Shown: positions 36,041 through 44,521 of the stretch, in pieces
Numbering within the stretch: the stretch's first letter is position 1
Layout: every line of letters starts with the position of its first letter
Source: Bradyrhizobium guangzhouense
GTDB taxonomy: Bacteria > Pseudomonadota > Alphaproteobacteria > Rhizobiales > Xanthobacteraceae
Direction: 5' to 3'
NCBI RefSeq assembly: GCF_004114955.1
Contig: NZ_CP030054.1
Coordinates: 558,001-622,000, forward strand
DNA length: 64,000 bases
Notes under the pieces: generated by a model
What the model saw: only the letters and a program-made list of their open reading frames with translations
Database searches by the model: none
Told to the model about the DNA's origin: nothing
Position numbers and translations under genes: made by a program

Positions 36041-36740
36041 TTTGCTGAGACTGGAAGCTGTCACCGCAGGATATGGCTATGGCGCCGCGGCTATTGAAAA
36101 CGTGGCTCTTTCGCTCCCGAGAGGGTCGTCATTGGCCGTGTTGGGACGCAATGGTGTCGGCAAGACGTCCCTGCTTGCGACCATTATGGGCCTAACGCAA
36201 ATGGCCTCCGGCAAGATCACATTTGACGGCGGCGAGATCGGAGGCATCGATACCTACGAGCGGGCTCGCCTGGGCCTCGGTTACGTGCCTCAGGAACGAG
36301 AGATCTTTCCTTCCCTGACGGTAGAGGAAAACCTTTCCGTTGCAAGGGTTGATCGGGGAAAGTGGAACATTGAATCCGTGTTTGAGCTATTCCCCCGGCT
36401 TGCTGAGCGACGGCAGAACTTCGGAAATCATTTGTCGGGTGGAGAGCAGCAGATGCTGGCTGTCGGCCGAGCGCTCGTCAGCAATCCCGCTTTGCTTATT
36501 CTCGACGAGCCGTTCGAAGGATTGGCTCCGGTCATTGTTGACCAGCTTGTGGAAGCGCTCAAACGCATCAGAAAAGAAAGCGATATGACGTTTATCCTCG
36601 TAGAACACCATGTTGATCTAGCGCTGTCACTAACGGTCCAGGCCCTAATTCTGGATCGAGGCCAAGTGGTTTGGAACGGCAAAAGCAACGATCTGGCGGG
36701 CAATAAGTCCGTTCTATCGAGCCTCGTTGGCATCAGCTAG
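36033..36740 (+). CDS. livF: Liv-type ABC transporter ATP-binding protein LivF
   Basis: About 235 aa from MTDLLRLEAV. Walker A GRNGVGKTS, GYVPQEREIFPSLTVEENL, the signature LSGGEQQMLAVGRALV, Walker B LLILDEPFEGLAP and the switch His in ILVEHHVDLAL. It closes the Liv operon and overlaps livG by 8 nt. An upstream start at 35994 is unlikely, as it falls within livG. A short GGAGGT/ACCTCC hairpin follows the stop directly (36741-36757). Confidence 0.94.
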   Translation: MTDLLRLEAVTAGYGYGAAAIENVALSLPRGSSLAVLGRNGVGKTSLLATIMGLTQMASGKITFDGGEIGGIDTYERARLGLGYVPQEREIFPSLTVEENLSVARVDRGKWNIESVFELFPRLAERRQNFGNHLSGGEQQMLAVGRALVSNPALLILDEPFEGLAPVIVDQLVEALKRIRKESDMTFILVEHHVDLALSLTVQALILDRGQVVWNGKSNDLAGNKSVLSSLVGIS

Positions 36741-36757
36741 GGAGGTAGACGACCTCC
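36741..36757 (+). terminator. small hairpin after the liv operon
   Basis: GGAGGT-AGACG-ACCTCC begins at the base after the livF stop: a perfect 6-bp stem with a 5-nt loop. It has no U-tract, so termination is uncertain. Confidence 0.3.
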
Positions 36758-36794
36758 GATTACATACCTACCGGCAACGATACCAGTGCCGAGG

Positions 36795-37574
36795 TTACGG
36801 TACGGGACAATTGCCTCCATCGACATTAATGGCTGTTCCCGTTACGAACGAGGCTAGGTCCGAGGCTAGAAAGCAGGCCACATTCGCAACCTCGGTCACA
36901 GTTCCAAGCCGACCGAGACGCACGCTCTTTCCTTTCTGCAAAACGAAGTCTTCGTAGCTCGCTTGCGGTGCGGTGGACCGGTGCATTCGTTTCCACTGGT
37001 CGGTTTCGATCGATCCAAGGCAGATGGCGTTGATAAGGACGTTATCCGGCGCGCATTCGTTAGCCAGCAGCTTCGTCATGGATAGGCCGGCCGCCCGGCT
37101 CAGCGCCGACGGAGCGGCGCCGGTACCGGCCTTTGCCGCAATGCTGAGAATATTGACAACTCGTCCCCAGCGTCTTGCTCGCATTCCAGAGAGGCAACGC
37201 TGAGTTAAGTAAAGTGCCCCTCCGACTTTCAGCATGAAATCGGACTGGAGTGCGTCCCACTCAACTCCCGATATTGGCTCGTGGGCAGCGTTGCCTGCGT
37301 TGTTAACGAGGACGTCAACATGACTGAAGTCGGGGGAGAGCCTCGACCAGGCCTGGTCAATCTGCAATTTGTTTCCGAGATCACATGAGATTCCAATCAC
37401 GCGCTGACCGGTTGTGCTACTTATCTGGTCGGCGGTATCACTCACTTGTTGTTTATCTCGGGCGAGAATTGCAACAGAAGCGCCGGCCTCGGCGAACGCC
37501 AGAGCTATCGCTCGGCCAATGCCTCGGCTTCCGCCCGTTACGATTGCGGTTCGGCTTTTCAGCGAAATCTGCAC
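36795..37574 (-). CDS. SDR-family protein with altered catalytic motif
   Basis: 259 aa, short-chain dehydrogenase fold. The NAD(P)-binding TGGSRGIGRAIAL and VLVNNAGNA motifs are intact, as is the C-terminal NVDGG. At the catalytic site, where YxxxK is expected before 'AAGLSMTKLLANE', the sequence reads SALSRAAG, giving Ser and Arg at the Tyr and Lys positions. It may therefore not be a classical dehydrogenase. A GTG start (37574) is used. It lies 72 nt downstream of, and on the same strand as, the PEP-mutase-family gene, so the two may be co-transcribed. Confidence 0.85.
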   Translation of the reverse strand: MQISLKSRTAIVTGGSRGIGRAIALAFAEAGASVAILARDKQQVSDTADQISSTTGQRVIGISCDLGNKLQIDQAWSRLSPDFSHVDVLVNNAGNAAHEPISGVEWDALQSDFMLKVGGALYLTQRCLSGMRARRWGRVVNILSIAAKAGTGAAPSALSRAAGLSMTKLLANECAPDNVLINAICLGSIETDQWKRMHRSTAPQASYEDFVLQKGKSVRLGRLGTVTEVANVACFLASDLASFVTGTAINVDGGNCPVP

Positions 37575-37646
37575 TAAACTATCCTTGCTTGCTCTAGCAC
37601 CGAGATTTCCATCGCAGCAGTCCGAAAATGCGGAACCGCGGACGAG

Positions 37647-38549
37647 TTACGTGGCGGGCGCAGAGGCCTGGGACCGGGCAACTTTGTCGAGCGCCTGCCA
37701 GTCTCGAAGTCCGACCGCCTCAGCAAAGGCCGCGCGAGCCGCCGGAAAATCGGCCAGTGCCGGGAGAGGGGACCCGTCGGCCGTGGACAACAACAACCCT
37801 GCGAGCGCGCTCGCCATCGCTTCTGTGGTCCGCAGCATCAAATAACTCGGATAAGCGATAAGATCGTAGCCCATCACAAAGAGATCTTGTGCCCGCGGCA
37901 GTTGCGCTTTCCCATCTTCAGTTAGGGCAAGCAGCTGGTGTTTCCCCCGGAAGGCACTCCCAACCGTCACGAGATCGTCATGTGCTTTCAATCCTGGAAT
38001 AAATACACCATCCGCGCCCGCGGCTAAGCTGCGCTCCGCTCGCTTTAGGGCGCCATCTAGGCCAAGCGTTGTTAAGGAGTCCGTGCGGGCGATAATCAAC
38101 ATGTCGCCTGAACTGCGGGCATCAACAGCTGCCCGAAGCTTTGTTTCGAATTCTGCCATCGCGACAACAGCAGGAGCAGGATTATCGCCGGGTTGCTTGC
38201 TCGGGCGAGCCTGGTCCTCCAGGATCACGGCGCCAACACCAAGCGCCTCGTACGCGCGGATCATGCGAACAACGCTCTTGATGTCACCGTAGCCGTCATC
38301 GCCATCGGTGATGAAGGGTAGATCGGAGGCCGCCGCAATATCCTGAATACCGGCGACCATCTCGCCAAGCGCCGCAATGCCTAGGTCCGGCAACCCGTAA
38401 CGGGCAGCAAGCATTGCCGACCCACCAATTGCAAACGCTTTGAACCCAGCCCGCCCTATCAGCCGGGCGGCAAAAGCATCTTGAGCAACCGGAAGGACGA
38501 GCGGTCGTCCGGCTTCCATGACCTTGCGCAGAGGAATACGAGCTTTCAA
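37647..38549 (-). CDS. isocitrate lyase/PEP mutase family protein
   Basis: About 300 aa, TIM-barrel family that includes 2-methylisocitrate lyase, 2,3-dimethylmalate lyase, oxaloacetate decarboxylase and PEP mutase. Family marks: VAQDAFAARLIGRAGFKAFAIGGSAM, then ITDGDDGYGD with metal-binding Asp residues, AVILEDQ, and IIARTDSL. The lyase loop normally KKCGH after EDQ is replaced by ARPSKQPGDNP, with no Cys, so the chemistry may differ. Beside LeuCD-like genes it could act on a (methyl)malate. The start is uncertain: TTG 38549 fits family length, ATG 38519 and TTG 38594 are alternatives. Confidence 0.82.
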   Translation of the reverse strand: MKARIPLRKVMEAGRPLVLPVAQDAFAARLIGRAGFKAFAIGGSAMLAARYGLPDLGIAALGEMVAGIQDIAAASDLPFITDGDDGYGDIKSVVRMIRAYEALGVGAVILEDQARPSKQPGDNPAPAVVAMAEFETKLRAAVDARSSGDMLIIARTDSLTTLGLDGALKRAERSLAAGADGVFIPGLKAHDDLVTVGSAFRGKHQLLALTEDGKAQLPRAQDLFVMGYDLIAYPSYLMLRTTEAMASALAGLLLSTADGSPLPALADFPAARAAFAEAVGLRDWQALDKVARSQASAPAT

Positions 38550-38698
38550 AAGACACCCAATGATGCGAGTACGGCAACGACGCGAGTCCGACAACCGTGA
38601 AAGCGGTTAGTGAAGGTCGCTCCAGTGCAGAAGACCATCGTTGGACTCAGCACGTTTCATAAAGCACGTGTACTATCAACCGACAGGCGCCGGCATCA

Positions 38699-38714
38699 CT
38701 AGGAGAAAATTGCA
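38699..38714 (+). promoter_or_regulatory. shared 16-bp motif, site 2
   Basis: CTAGGAGAAAATTGCA. It is oriented towards the minus-strand PEP-mutase-family gene in the same way as sites 1, 4 and 5 are towards their genes. It pairs with site 3 across the divergent promoter region. Confidence 0.62.
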
Positions 38715-38736
38715 CGATGGGCTGCCCCGATAGCAT

Positions 38737-38752
38737 TGCAATTTCTTGCTAG
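38737..38752 (-). promoter_or_regulatory. shared 16-bp motif, site 3
   Basis: The minus strand reads CTAGCAAGAAATTGCA. It is inverted with respect to site 2 and oriented to the plus-strand SDR gene at 39144, about 390 nt away. Fifteen of 16 bases match site 1. Confidence 0.62.
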
Positions 38753-39143
38753 CGGATCAGCGCCTAAAACCCTGTACTCGCGCAAAATCCTGTGGCGACA
38801 CGGCGGGCCTCAGGGCTAGTACTGCTCAAGCCAGAGGAGAACGTCGCACTCTTCTTTCATGGACGAGGTCGCATGACGAGTGGCCACCTTAGCTAGCCAA
38901 AGGGTGCGCCATGCCATAGTGCACTCAGCCAAGCGCGTGGTCTCTTGGTTCGCTGGGTCAGTGTCCGACGTGACGACATGGAGTAGATCTCGACAGGCGC
39001 CAAGGCCGGTCGAGCCTGGCCTTTTACTCAACCGAGCTCGCAAGGCACACATCTGGGCAGCTCAGACTAATGTTGCGTCCCGATGCGTGTGGCCGGTTCT
39101 GTCAACAATCCCATTCAATCGACCAGACACGGAGACTTCCACG

Positions 39144-39968
39144 ATGACAGGACACACCAAACAGGAGCCTCGCCTGGCGGGAGGCGAAGATGCGTCCCTC
39201 CGGGGCAAGGTTGCGATCGTAACGGGCGCAAGCCGAGGCATCGGTGCTGCCATTGCGCTCGAGCTCGCGCAAGCAGGCGTCGATTCCGTTATCGTCGCCC
39301 GGGATGAGGCCATGCTCAACAGCGTTGCCGAACGCGCACGATCATTTGGAACAAGGGTAGAGGTCGTTGCTGGCGACCTGCGAAACGTGGAAACCGTTTC
39401 CTGGACGATCGACCGGGCCTTGGCCGCTTTTCAGAAGATTGATATTCTTGTCAACAACGCCGGTGCGACCACGCGGGGGCACTTCCTGGAGCTGCCCGAT
39501 AGTGATTGGGAGGATGGTTTCGGCCTAAAATTCTTTGGTGCAATGCGCCTCTGTCGGGCGGCCTGGCCTACACTTGTTCAGACGAGTGGATCCGTCGTGA
39601 ATATCGCCGGTGCAGGCGGCCGAACACCCGACATCTATTTCGCTATCGGTTCGCCAGTGAATGCCGCACTCAATAGTTTCAGCAAATTCCTCGCCGAGCT
39701 TGGCATTAGGGACGGCGTGAGGGTCAATTGTATCAATCCCGGCTTGGTGAGGACAGACAGATTGACAAAGCGCCTGACGCTGGAGAGCCGCGAACGACGC
39801 ATCGACCCTGCCGAAATGGAATATCAGCTCAGCCGCGAGTTGCGCATTGCGCGAATCGGCGAGCCTGAGGATATCGCGGCGCTGGTTAGATTTGTCTTGT
39901 CAGATCGCGGTCGTCTCCTGCAAGGGGCTGCTATCGATGCGGATGCAGGTCTGACAAAAACGCTTTAG
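39144..39968 (+). CDS. SDR-family protein lacking the usual YxxxK dyad
   Basis: About 274 aa from MTGHTKQEP, with GGAG upstream. The Rossmann-fold motif TGASRGIGAAIALELA and ILVNNAGATTRG are normal. The active-site region reads GRTPDIYFAIGSPVNAALNSFSKFLAELG: Asn stands at the usual Lys position and no Tyr is four residues before it, although a Tyr is nearby. The substrate is unknown. It is divergent from the PEP-mutase-family gene and shares the double motif site. Upstream in-frame starts to 38880 are rejected because they read as non-coding sequence. Confidence 0.85.
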   Translation: MTGHTKQEPRLAGGEDASLRGKVAIVTGASRGIGAAIALELAQAGVDSVIVARDEAMLNSVAERARSFGTRVEVVAGDLRNVETVSWTIDRALAAFQKIDILVNNAGATTRGHFLELPDSDWEDGFGLKFFGAMRLCRAAWPTLVQTSGSVVNIAGAGGRTPDIYFAIGSPVNAALNSFSKFLAELGIRDGVRVNCINPGLVRTDRLTKRLTLESRERRIDPAEMEYQLSRELRIARIGEPEDIAALVRFVLSDRGRLLQGAAIDADAGLTKTL

Positions 39969-40006
39969 ATTCGCCTAACCGCGCAACTCTGGTTCGTCGG
40001 CCCCAC

Positions 40007-40639
40007 TCAGGGAGAATGCCGAGGTTCAGGTCGCGCGTATAACCAGGGCTGGCACGCTCGGCTCTTCTGCTGGAAGTCCTCAATGTCGGCGACGAATCTT
40101 AGCGTTTGACCAATCTCGTCGAGGCCCTCTAGCAGCGTTGCGCGACGGGCAGTTGGAATGTTAAAAGCGATTGTCCTGTCGTTCGGTAATTCGATGGTGC
40201 AGCTTTCGAGATCCACCGACATCGTCGGATCGTTCGTGGTCGCCAGGTGGTGATGGATCTCATCAACCTCTGCCTGCGGTAACGTGACGAGTAGCAGCCC
40301 GTTCTTGAACGAGTTTTCGTAAAAAATGTCGCCAAAGGTGGGTGCAATCACGCAGCGAATACCGAACCGTACCAGGGCCCAAACCGCGAACTCGCGGGAG
40401 CTGCCACAACCAAAATTGGCTCCCGCAACAATAACTTTGCTCTTGCGAAAGGGGGCGCGGTTCAAGATAAAGTCCGGCACCTCTTGGCCTTGCAGATCAT
40501 ACCGCCAGATCGCAAACAGGCCTTCCCCCGGATTGCTCTTCAAGCTGCGTTGCCAAGCGACCGAAATGATCGCGTCTGTATCGATGTTAGGGCGCGGGAA
40601 ACTGGCCGCGACACCCTCGACACGTGTGTATTTCTCCAT
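40007..40639 (-). CDS. LeuD-like hydratase small subunit, copy 2
   Basis: About 210 aa from MEKYTRVEGVAASF. Small subunit with [50 protein letters not shown] and the C-terminal RRATLLEGLDEIGQTL. Intact, in contrast to copy 1. It lies 17 nt after the large subunit. The pair would hydrate or dehydrate a dicarboxylate. Because it follows a gentisate-dioxygenase-like gene and an FAH hydrolase in one direction, maleate or citraconate is the favoured substrate, by comparison with the HbzIJ maleate hydratase of Pseudomonas. Confidence 0.9.
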   Translation of the reverse strand: MEKYTRVEGVAASFPRPNIDTDAIISVAWQRSLKSNPGEGLFAIWRYDLQGQEVPDFILNRAPFRKSKVIVAGANFGCGSSREFAVWALVRFGIRCVIAPTFGDIFYENSFKNGLLLVTLPQAEVDEIHHHLATTNDPTMSVDLESCTIELPNDRTIAFNIPTARRATLLEGLDEIGQTLRFVADIEDFQQKSRACQPWLYARPEPRHSP

Positions 40640-40656
40640 ACGAATTCTCCGGCGGC

Positions 40657-42066
40657 CTAGGTTAAGTACCTTCTGACGTCCGTTACCGCCCCGGCAATCG
40701 CAGCGGCGGCCACCGAGGCGGGACTGGCTAGGTGGGTGCGACTCTTTTGGCCTTGGCGCCCCTCGAAATTGCGGTTCGACGTAGAGATGCAACGCTTACC
40801 GGGTCCTACAAAGTCATCATTGATGGCGACGCACATGGAACATCCGGCCTCCCGCCACTCAAACCCAGCTTCCAGGAAGACTTTGTCGAGCCCCAGAGAT
40901 TCAGCGGCATGTTTAACCTGCGCTGAGCCGGGTACCACAAGCGCGCGTACATGCGAAGCGACCTTGCGCCCCCGCACGACTTCGGCGGCAGCCTCTATAT
41001 CGGAAAGGCGGCTGTTGGTGCATGAACCGATAAACGCCACGTCGACGGTGAGCCCTTCGAGAGACTGACCGGCCTCAAGACCGAGATAAGTCAGCGAACG
41101 GTCCATTGCGGCGCGACGCGCAAGGTCGTTAACCGCCGCGGGATCAGGAATCGGATCGCTGACGCTGCCAACATCCTCGGGGGTCGTCCCCCAGGTGACC
41201 TGCGGGCCGATGCTCGTGCAATCAACATCGACCTCTCGATCGAAAACCGCTTCTGGGTCGGTCGGGAGCGAACGCCAGTAAGCCAATGACTGTTCCCACA
41301 TTTCTCCCTTGGGCGAATAAGGCAGATCGTGGAGATATTCGAATGTGACGTCATCGGCAGCTATAAGTCCAGCTCTCGCACCGAACTCGATCGACATATT
41401 GCAGATGGTTTGGCGTTCTTCTATCGACAAAGACCGTATGACGCTGCCGGCATATTCCACAGCGTAGCCACGTCCCGCCGCAACGCCGATCTGACCAATC
41501 AATCTCAAAATGAGATCCTTGGCGTATACCCCTCGGTTGAGCTTGCCTTCGAAATTGATACGCATGCGTTTCGGCCGCCGCTGGACGATTGTCTGGGTCG
41601 CGAGCACATGCTCCACCTCGCTGGTGCCAATGCCCCAAGCCCAACAACCAAGTCCTCCACACGTTGCCGTATGGCTGTCGCCGCATACCAGTGTTGTGCC
41701 GGGCAAGACGATGCCGAGCTCAGGTGCGATTACATGGACAATGCCTTGCCGAGGATCGTCAACATCAATGAGTTCAATCTTATGAGCCTGACAATTTTCA
41801 CGTAACAGCTGCACGAATTCCCGACCACCAGCGAACGTCTCTCCCGTACGACCTTTCGCCGTGGAAAGGATGTGATCGACAACAGCATAGGTCAGTTCGG
41901 GATTACGGGTCTTGCGGCCAGCACGCTTCAAGCCCTCGAAGGCGGCAGCCGATGTGCATTCATGAACCATGTGCCGGTCCACATGAAGAAGAAACACGCC
42001 ATCTTCAATCTCCCGGATAACATGCGACAGCCAGATCTTGTCGAACAGAGTTTCGCTGTTTGCCAT
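40657..42066 (-). CDS. LeuC-like hydratase large subunit, copy 2 (possible maleate/citraconate hydratase)
   Basis: About 469 aa from MANSETLFDKIW. The [4Fe-4S] ligands are in FIGSCTNSR and CSMCVAIND. VCGDSHTATCGGLGCWAWGIGTSEVEHV is the substrate-loop region; the canonical LeuC 'SHTSTHGAFG' is changed to CGGLGCW, which hints at a different substrate. It is co-directional with the gentisate-type genes upstream and carries motif site 4 at 96 nt before its start. It is similar in length and sequence to copy 1 at 27782-29194. An upstream ATG at 42105 is less likely. Confidence 0.9.
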   Translation of the reverse strand: MANSETLFDKIWLSHVIREIEDGVFLLHVDRHMVHECTSAAAFEGLKRAGRKTRNPELTYAVVDHILSTAKGRTGETFAGGREFVQLLRENCQAHKIELIDVDDPRQGIVHVIAPELGIVLPGTTLVCGDSHTATCGGLGCWAWGIGTSEVEHVLATQTIVQRRPKRMRINFEGKLNRGVYAKDLILRLIGQIGVAAGRGYAVEYAGSVIRSLSIEERQTICNMSIEFGARAGLIAADDVTFEYLHDLPYSPKGEMWEQSLAYWRSLPTDPEAVFDREVDVDCTSIGPQVTWGTTPEDVGSVSDPIPDPAAVNDLARRAAMDRSLTYLGLEAGQSLEGLTVDVAFIGSCTNSRLSDIEAAAEVVRGRKVASHVRALVVPGSAQVKHAAESLGLDKVFLEAGFEWREAGCSMCVAINDDFVGPGKRCISTSNRNFEGRQGQKSRTHLASPASVAAAAIAGAVTDVRRYLT

Positions 42067-42382
42067 GGCGCTAATCGACTTGTCCCAAGGGGCTTGAATT
42101 CTCACGAGGTGAGCGAGCCGTACACGAGCTTTGGGAAGTTAAGAACCTCGGACATTGCCCAATAGGAGAAAATTGCAAACACCCCTTTTGCCCGGCTAGC
42201 AAATCGATGCTGTGCGTCAGATGCGCTTAAGTACTCGCGGTCCACGCAAAATAGAACGATCGGCCTGCATCAGGCCTGCGCTATCTACAAGAGCAACTTT
42301 CTGGAAACGCGGAGCGAGCCAACGGGTATTGCCTGCGCAAACAACTACGCCGGGCACAACGATTGCAAGAGGCGAAAGCTGC
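42067..42382. other. intergenic region with motif site 4
   Basis: About 316 nt between the cupin gene and the LeuC-like gene. Apart from the 16-bp motif at 42162-42177 nothing is recognised. A separate promoter for the LeuCD pair is likely here. Confidence 0.5.
42162..42177 (+). promoter_or_regulatory. shared 16-bp motif, site 4 (upstream of leuC-like copy 2)
   Basis: ATAGGAGAAAATTGCA, 96 nt upstream of the LeuC copy 2 start, almost the same distance as site 1 from LeuC copy 1. It differs from site 2 by one base. Confidence 0.62.
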
Positions 42383-43453
42383 CTATTGACGTCCGTTCGG
42401 ATGATCTTCTTGGCGAGCCAAACCGAAAGGTTCCAATATAGGCTGATCGCTTGTCCGGAACAGAATCGATTTCTCATACGCAATATATTCGCACCACGAC
42501 CAAGCCGGCTCTGCGATCACATCGCGCTCTGACCATTCGTGCTTGACGCCATCGATAATGGTGGCACCGCTTCCCTTCGCAACAACACAAAGACTACTCG
42601 ATGTGCGTCGTCGTGCCTTCGAGTGGAAGCCTTTACGGAATCCGTTCACGTGACAGGCGATTGTCGGCATGACATGCCCACCCGTGATAGGATTTACGTA
42701 TTCGTAAACGACACCCTCGTACGGGTCATCATCGTCGCGGTCCAGTCCGGCTTGTATCATTGCTTCGGCGGCAGCCCATTTGTACACCAACTGGGGCGAG
42801 GCCGGCGGTTGCGCGCGCGTCCGACCTTGTAGCATTCCGAGCGCGCCAATATCTTCGTAAGAGCCCACAGTATTGGTATAGGGTTCTAAGGATTTGCTAG
42901 GATGCATCTCGAAACAATCGGCTCGCATGTATGAAACGAATGGGGTATCGAGCGCATCGAACCAAACCATTGGCTCCGTCCCGCCATTGTGCGCGTGACT
43001 ATGCCAGCACCCTCCAGGCGTGAGCAAAAGATCAAGCTCGTGCATATCCGCGCGCGTGCCATCGACGACCGTGAACGCACCACTTCCCGACAAGATGAAG
43101 CGCAGCGCTGAATAGGTGTGCCGGTGCGCCGGTGCGACTTCGCCAGGTAGGATCATCTGCAACGCGCCATTGAGCGTAGGCGTTGCTGCTGCGGACCGTG
43201 GCATCCCGGGATTCTCAAACAGAAGAATTCGGCGCTCAGTGCCCGGCCCGGCCAATGATGTCTTAACAGCTTCCTCGAACTCAGCGTGCAAGTCGCGCCA
43301 CCGCCATACATGGCCGCGCGCCTTGTAGCCCATCTCTTCGGCGACCCCGCTGGTATTCCAGATGGGAATGATACTCAGCCGCTTCATACGATCGGCCCGC
43401 TCGGCTGTGGGATCGGCATGTTTCGGATCTGGCTGAGCCGTGCTGTTCGACAT
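42383..43453 (-). CDS. gentisate 1,2-dioxygenase-like cupin
   Basis: 356 aa, bicupin of the gentisate/1-hydroxy-2-naphthoate dioxygenase family. The first cupin keeps the metal ligands in PAHRHTYSALRFILSG and GGCWHSHAHNGG. The second cupin (GFHSKARRRTSSSLCVVAKGSG...HEWSERDVIAEPAWSW) lacks the His pair, as is usual. The family cleaves gentisate between C1 and C2 with Fe(II) and O2 to maleylpyruvate. It is downstream of the FAH hydrolase and hydroxylase genes on the same strand. The exact aromatic acid could be a substituted gentisate or salicylate. Confidence 0.88.
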   Translation of the reverse strand: MSNSTAQPDPKHADPTAERADRMKRLSIIPIWNTSGVAEEMGYKARGHVWRWRDLHAEFEEAVKTSLAGPGTERRILLFENPGMPRSAAATPTLNGALQMILPGEVAPAHRHTYSALRFILSGSGAFTVVDGTRADMHELDLLLTPGGCWHSHAHNGGTEPMVWFDALDTPFVSYMRADCFEMHPSKSLEPYTNTVGSYEDIGALGMLQGRTRAQPPASPQLVYKWAAAEAMIQAGLDRDDDDPYEGVVYEYVNPITGGHVMPTIACHVNGFRKGFHSKARRRTSSSLCVVAKGSGATIIDGVKHEWSERDVIAEPAWSWCEYIAYEKSILFRTSDQPILEPFGLARQEDHPNGRQ

Positions 43454-43513
43454 TTTGGTTCCTCAACTTTAGTTCGAGCTTGCCGCCACGCTGCGGTTGA
43501 TTAGACCTGCCGG

Positions 43514-43529
43514 CTAGCATGAAATTGCA
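43514..43529 (+). promoter_or_regulatory. shared 16-bp motif, site 5 (upstream of the cupin dioxygenase)
   Basis: CTAGCATGAAATTGCA, 61 nt upstream of the dioxygenase start, in the same orientation to its gene as the other four sites. It lies in the gap between the FAH and dioxygenase genes, suggesting an internal promoter. Confidence 0.62.
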
Positions 43530-43549
43530 GGACGAGGACTGCGCCTCCT

Positions 43550-44458
43550 CTAATTTTTGGCTATGCGCGGTGATCGGAGCATTTCGTCCGCCGACCAATC
43601 GCCGGCCTCGATCAGGAGCGTCATTTCGCCAATATCCTGTACGCCAACGACGACGCGGTCGCCCGGTACAATTTCGGATACTCCTTCGGGAGTGCCGCTC
43701 ATGATGATGTCGCCGGGATGAAGTGTATAATAGGCGGACGCGAACGCGATCAGCTTGGGAACCGACCATATGAGGTGTCGCGTATTCGATCGCTGCTTCT
43801 CCTTGCCGTTTATGCTCAGATAAAGGTCAAGAACCCCGGGATCGGGAATCTCATCTCGCGTAACCAACCAGGGTCCCAAGACGGAATAGGTGTCGATTGA
43901 TTTCCGCAGGCTCCGCTCTTCGGGACCACGGACAACCGCGTCGACAGCAACGGCGTACCCAGCGACATACTGCAAGGCGTCTGCCTGCGGGATGTTGCGA
44001 CCCCGTCGACCTATAACAACACCCAACTCGGCTTCGGGGTCGTGCCTTCGCGTCGGATCGCCCAGTCTGATCAGCGATCCCGGGCCCACTAGCGAACTAT
44101 TGGCCTTCAAAAAAAGACCGGCTCTGTCGATCGTCTGAACCTCCGATCGGCCCTGCCGCAATTCTTGATTGTTCGTCCCCTCGTCGAGATGGAGCTGATA
44201 GTTGACAGGGGCAGCGATGATCTTAGACGGATTAGCGACGGGGCTATCAAGCCGAACCGAGCTCACGGGAATGCGTCGAGCGCGCCCGGCCAGCTCCTGT
44301 GCCTTGGCGATGACGCGGTCCAAATGCTCGATCATGATGTCGTGCTGCGGAAACGGCCACTTGAGGCTGGGCAGCACGTCCAGCGCCTCGGTAACGACGA
44401 GAATTTCGCCATCTCGCACGATACCAAGCTGATTTCCATCGAAACGACAGAGCCGCAT
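43550..44458 (-). CDS. fumarylacetoacetate hydrolase (FAH) family protein
   Basis: 302 aa. The FAH C-terminal domain is clear: PSKIIAAPVNYQLHLDE, metal-binding DPEAELGVVIGRRGRN, VAVDAVVRG, and GDIIMSGTPEGVSEIVPGDRV. FAH proteins next to gentisate dioxygenases hydrolyse maleylpyruvate or fumarylpyruvate to pyruvate plus maleate or fumarate. No maleylpyruvate isomerase gene was seen in the window, and a LeuCD-type hydratase follows. Direct maleylpyruvate hydrolysis is therefore favoured (inference). It lies 63 nt downstream of the hydroxylase fusion. Confidence 0.88.
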   Translation of the reverse strand: MRLCRFDGNQLGIVRDGEILVVTEALDVLPSLKWPFPQHDIMIEHLDRVIAKAQELAGRARRIPVSSVRLDSPVANPSKIIAAPVNYQLHLDEGTNNQELRQGRSEVQTIDRAGLFLKANSSLVGPGSLIRLGDPTRRHDPEAELGVVIGRRGRNIPQADALQYVAGYAVAVDAVVRGPEERSLRKSIDTYSVLGPWLVTRDEIPDPGVLDLYLSINGKEKQRSNTRHLIWSVPKLIAFASAYYTLHPGDIIMSGTPEGVSEIVPGDRVVVGVQDIGEMTLLIEAGDWSADEMLRSPRIAKN

Positions 44459-44521
44459 ATTATTCTCTCCTATCCAGATAGAGCGGTTAGGGCAGCCAAG
44501 CCGCCGGCTTATGCCCTAACC

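Larger units (their letters stand above)
38550..39143. other. divergent intergenic region with two motif sites
   Basis: About 590 nt between the PEP-mutase-family gene (minus) and an SDR gene (plus). It holds motif sites 2 and 3 in inverted orientation, 22 nt apart. The rest (38760-39143) shows no gene I can support; a GGAG precedes the SDR start at 39144. Confidence 0.5.

Noticed and set aside
38816..39052. Minus-strand open frame in the divergent region upstream of the SDR gene
   Set aside because: No family resemblance and no ribosome-binding site; probably a chance frame in high-GC DNA.
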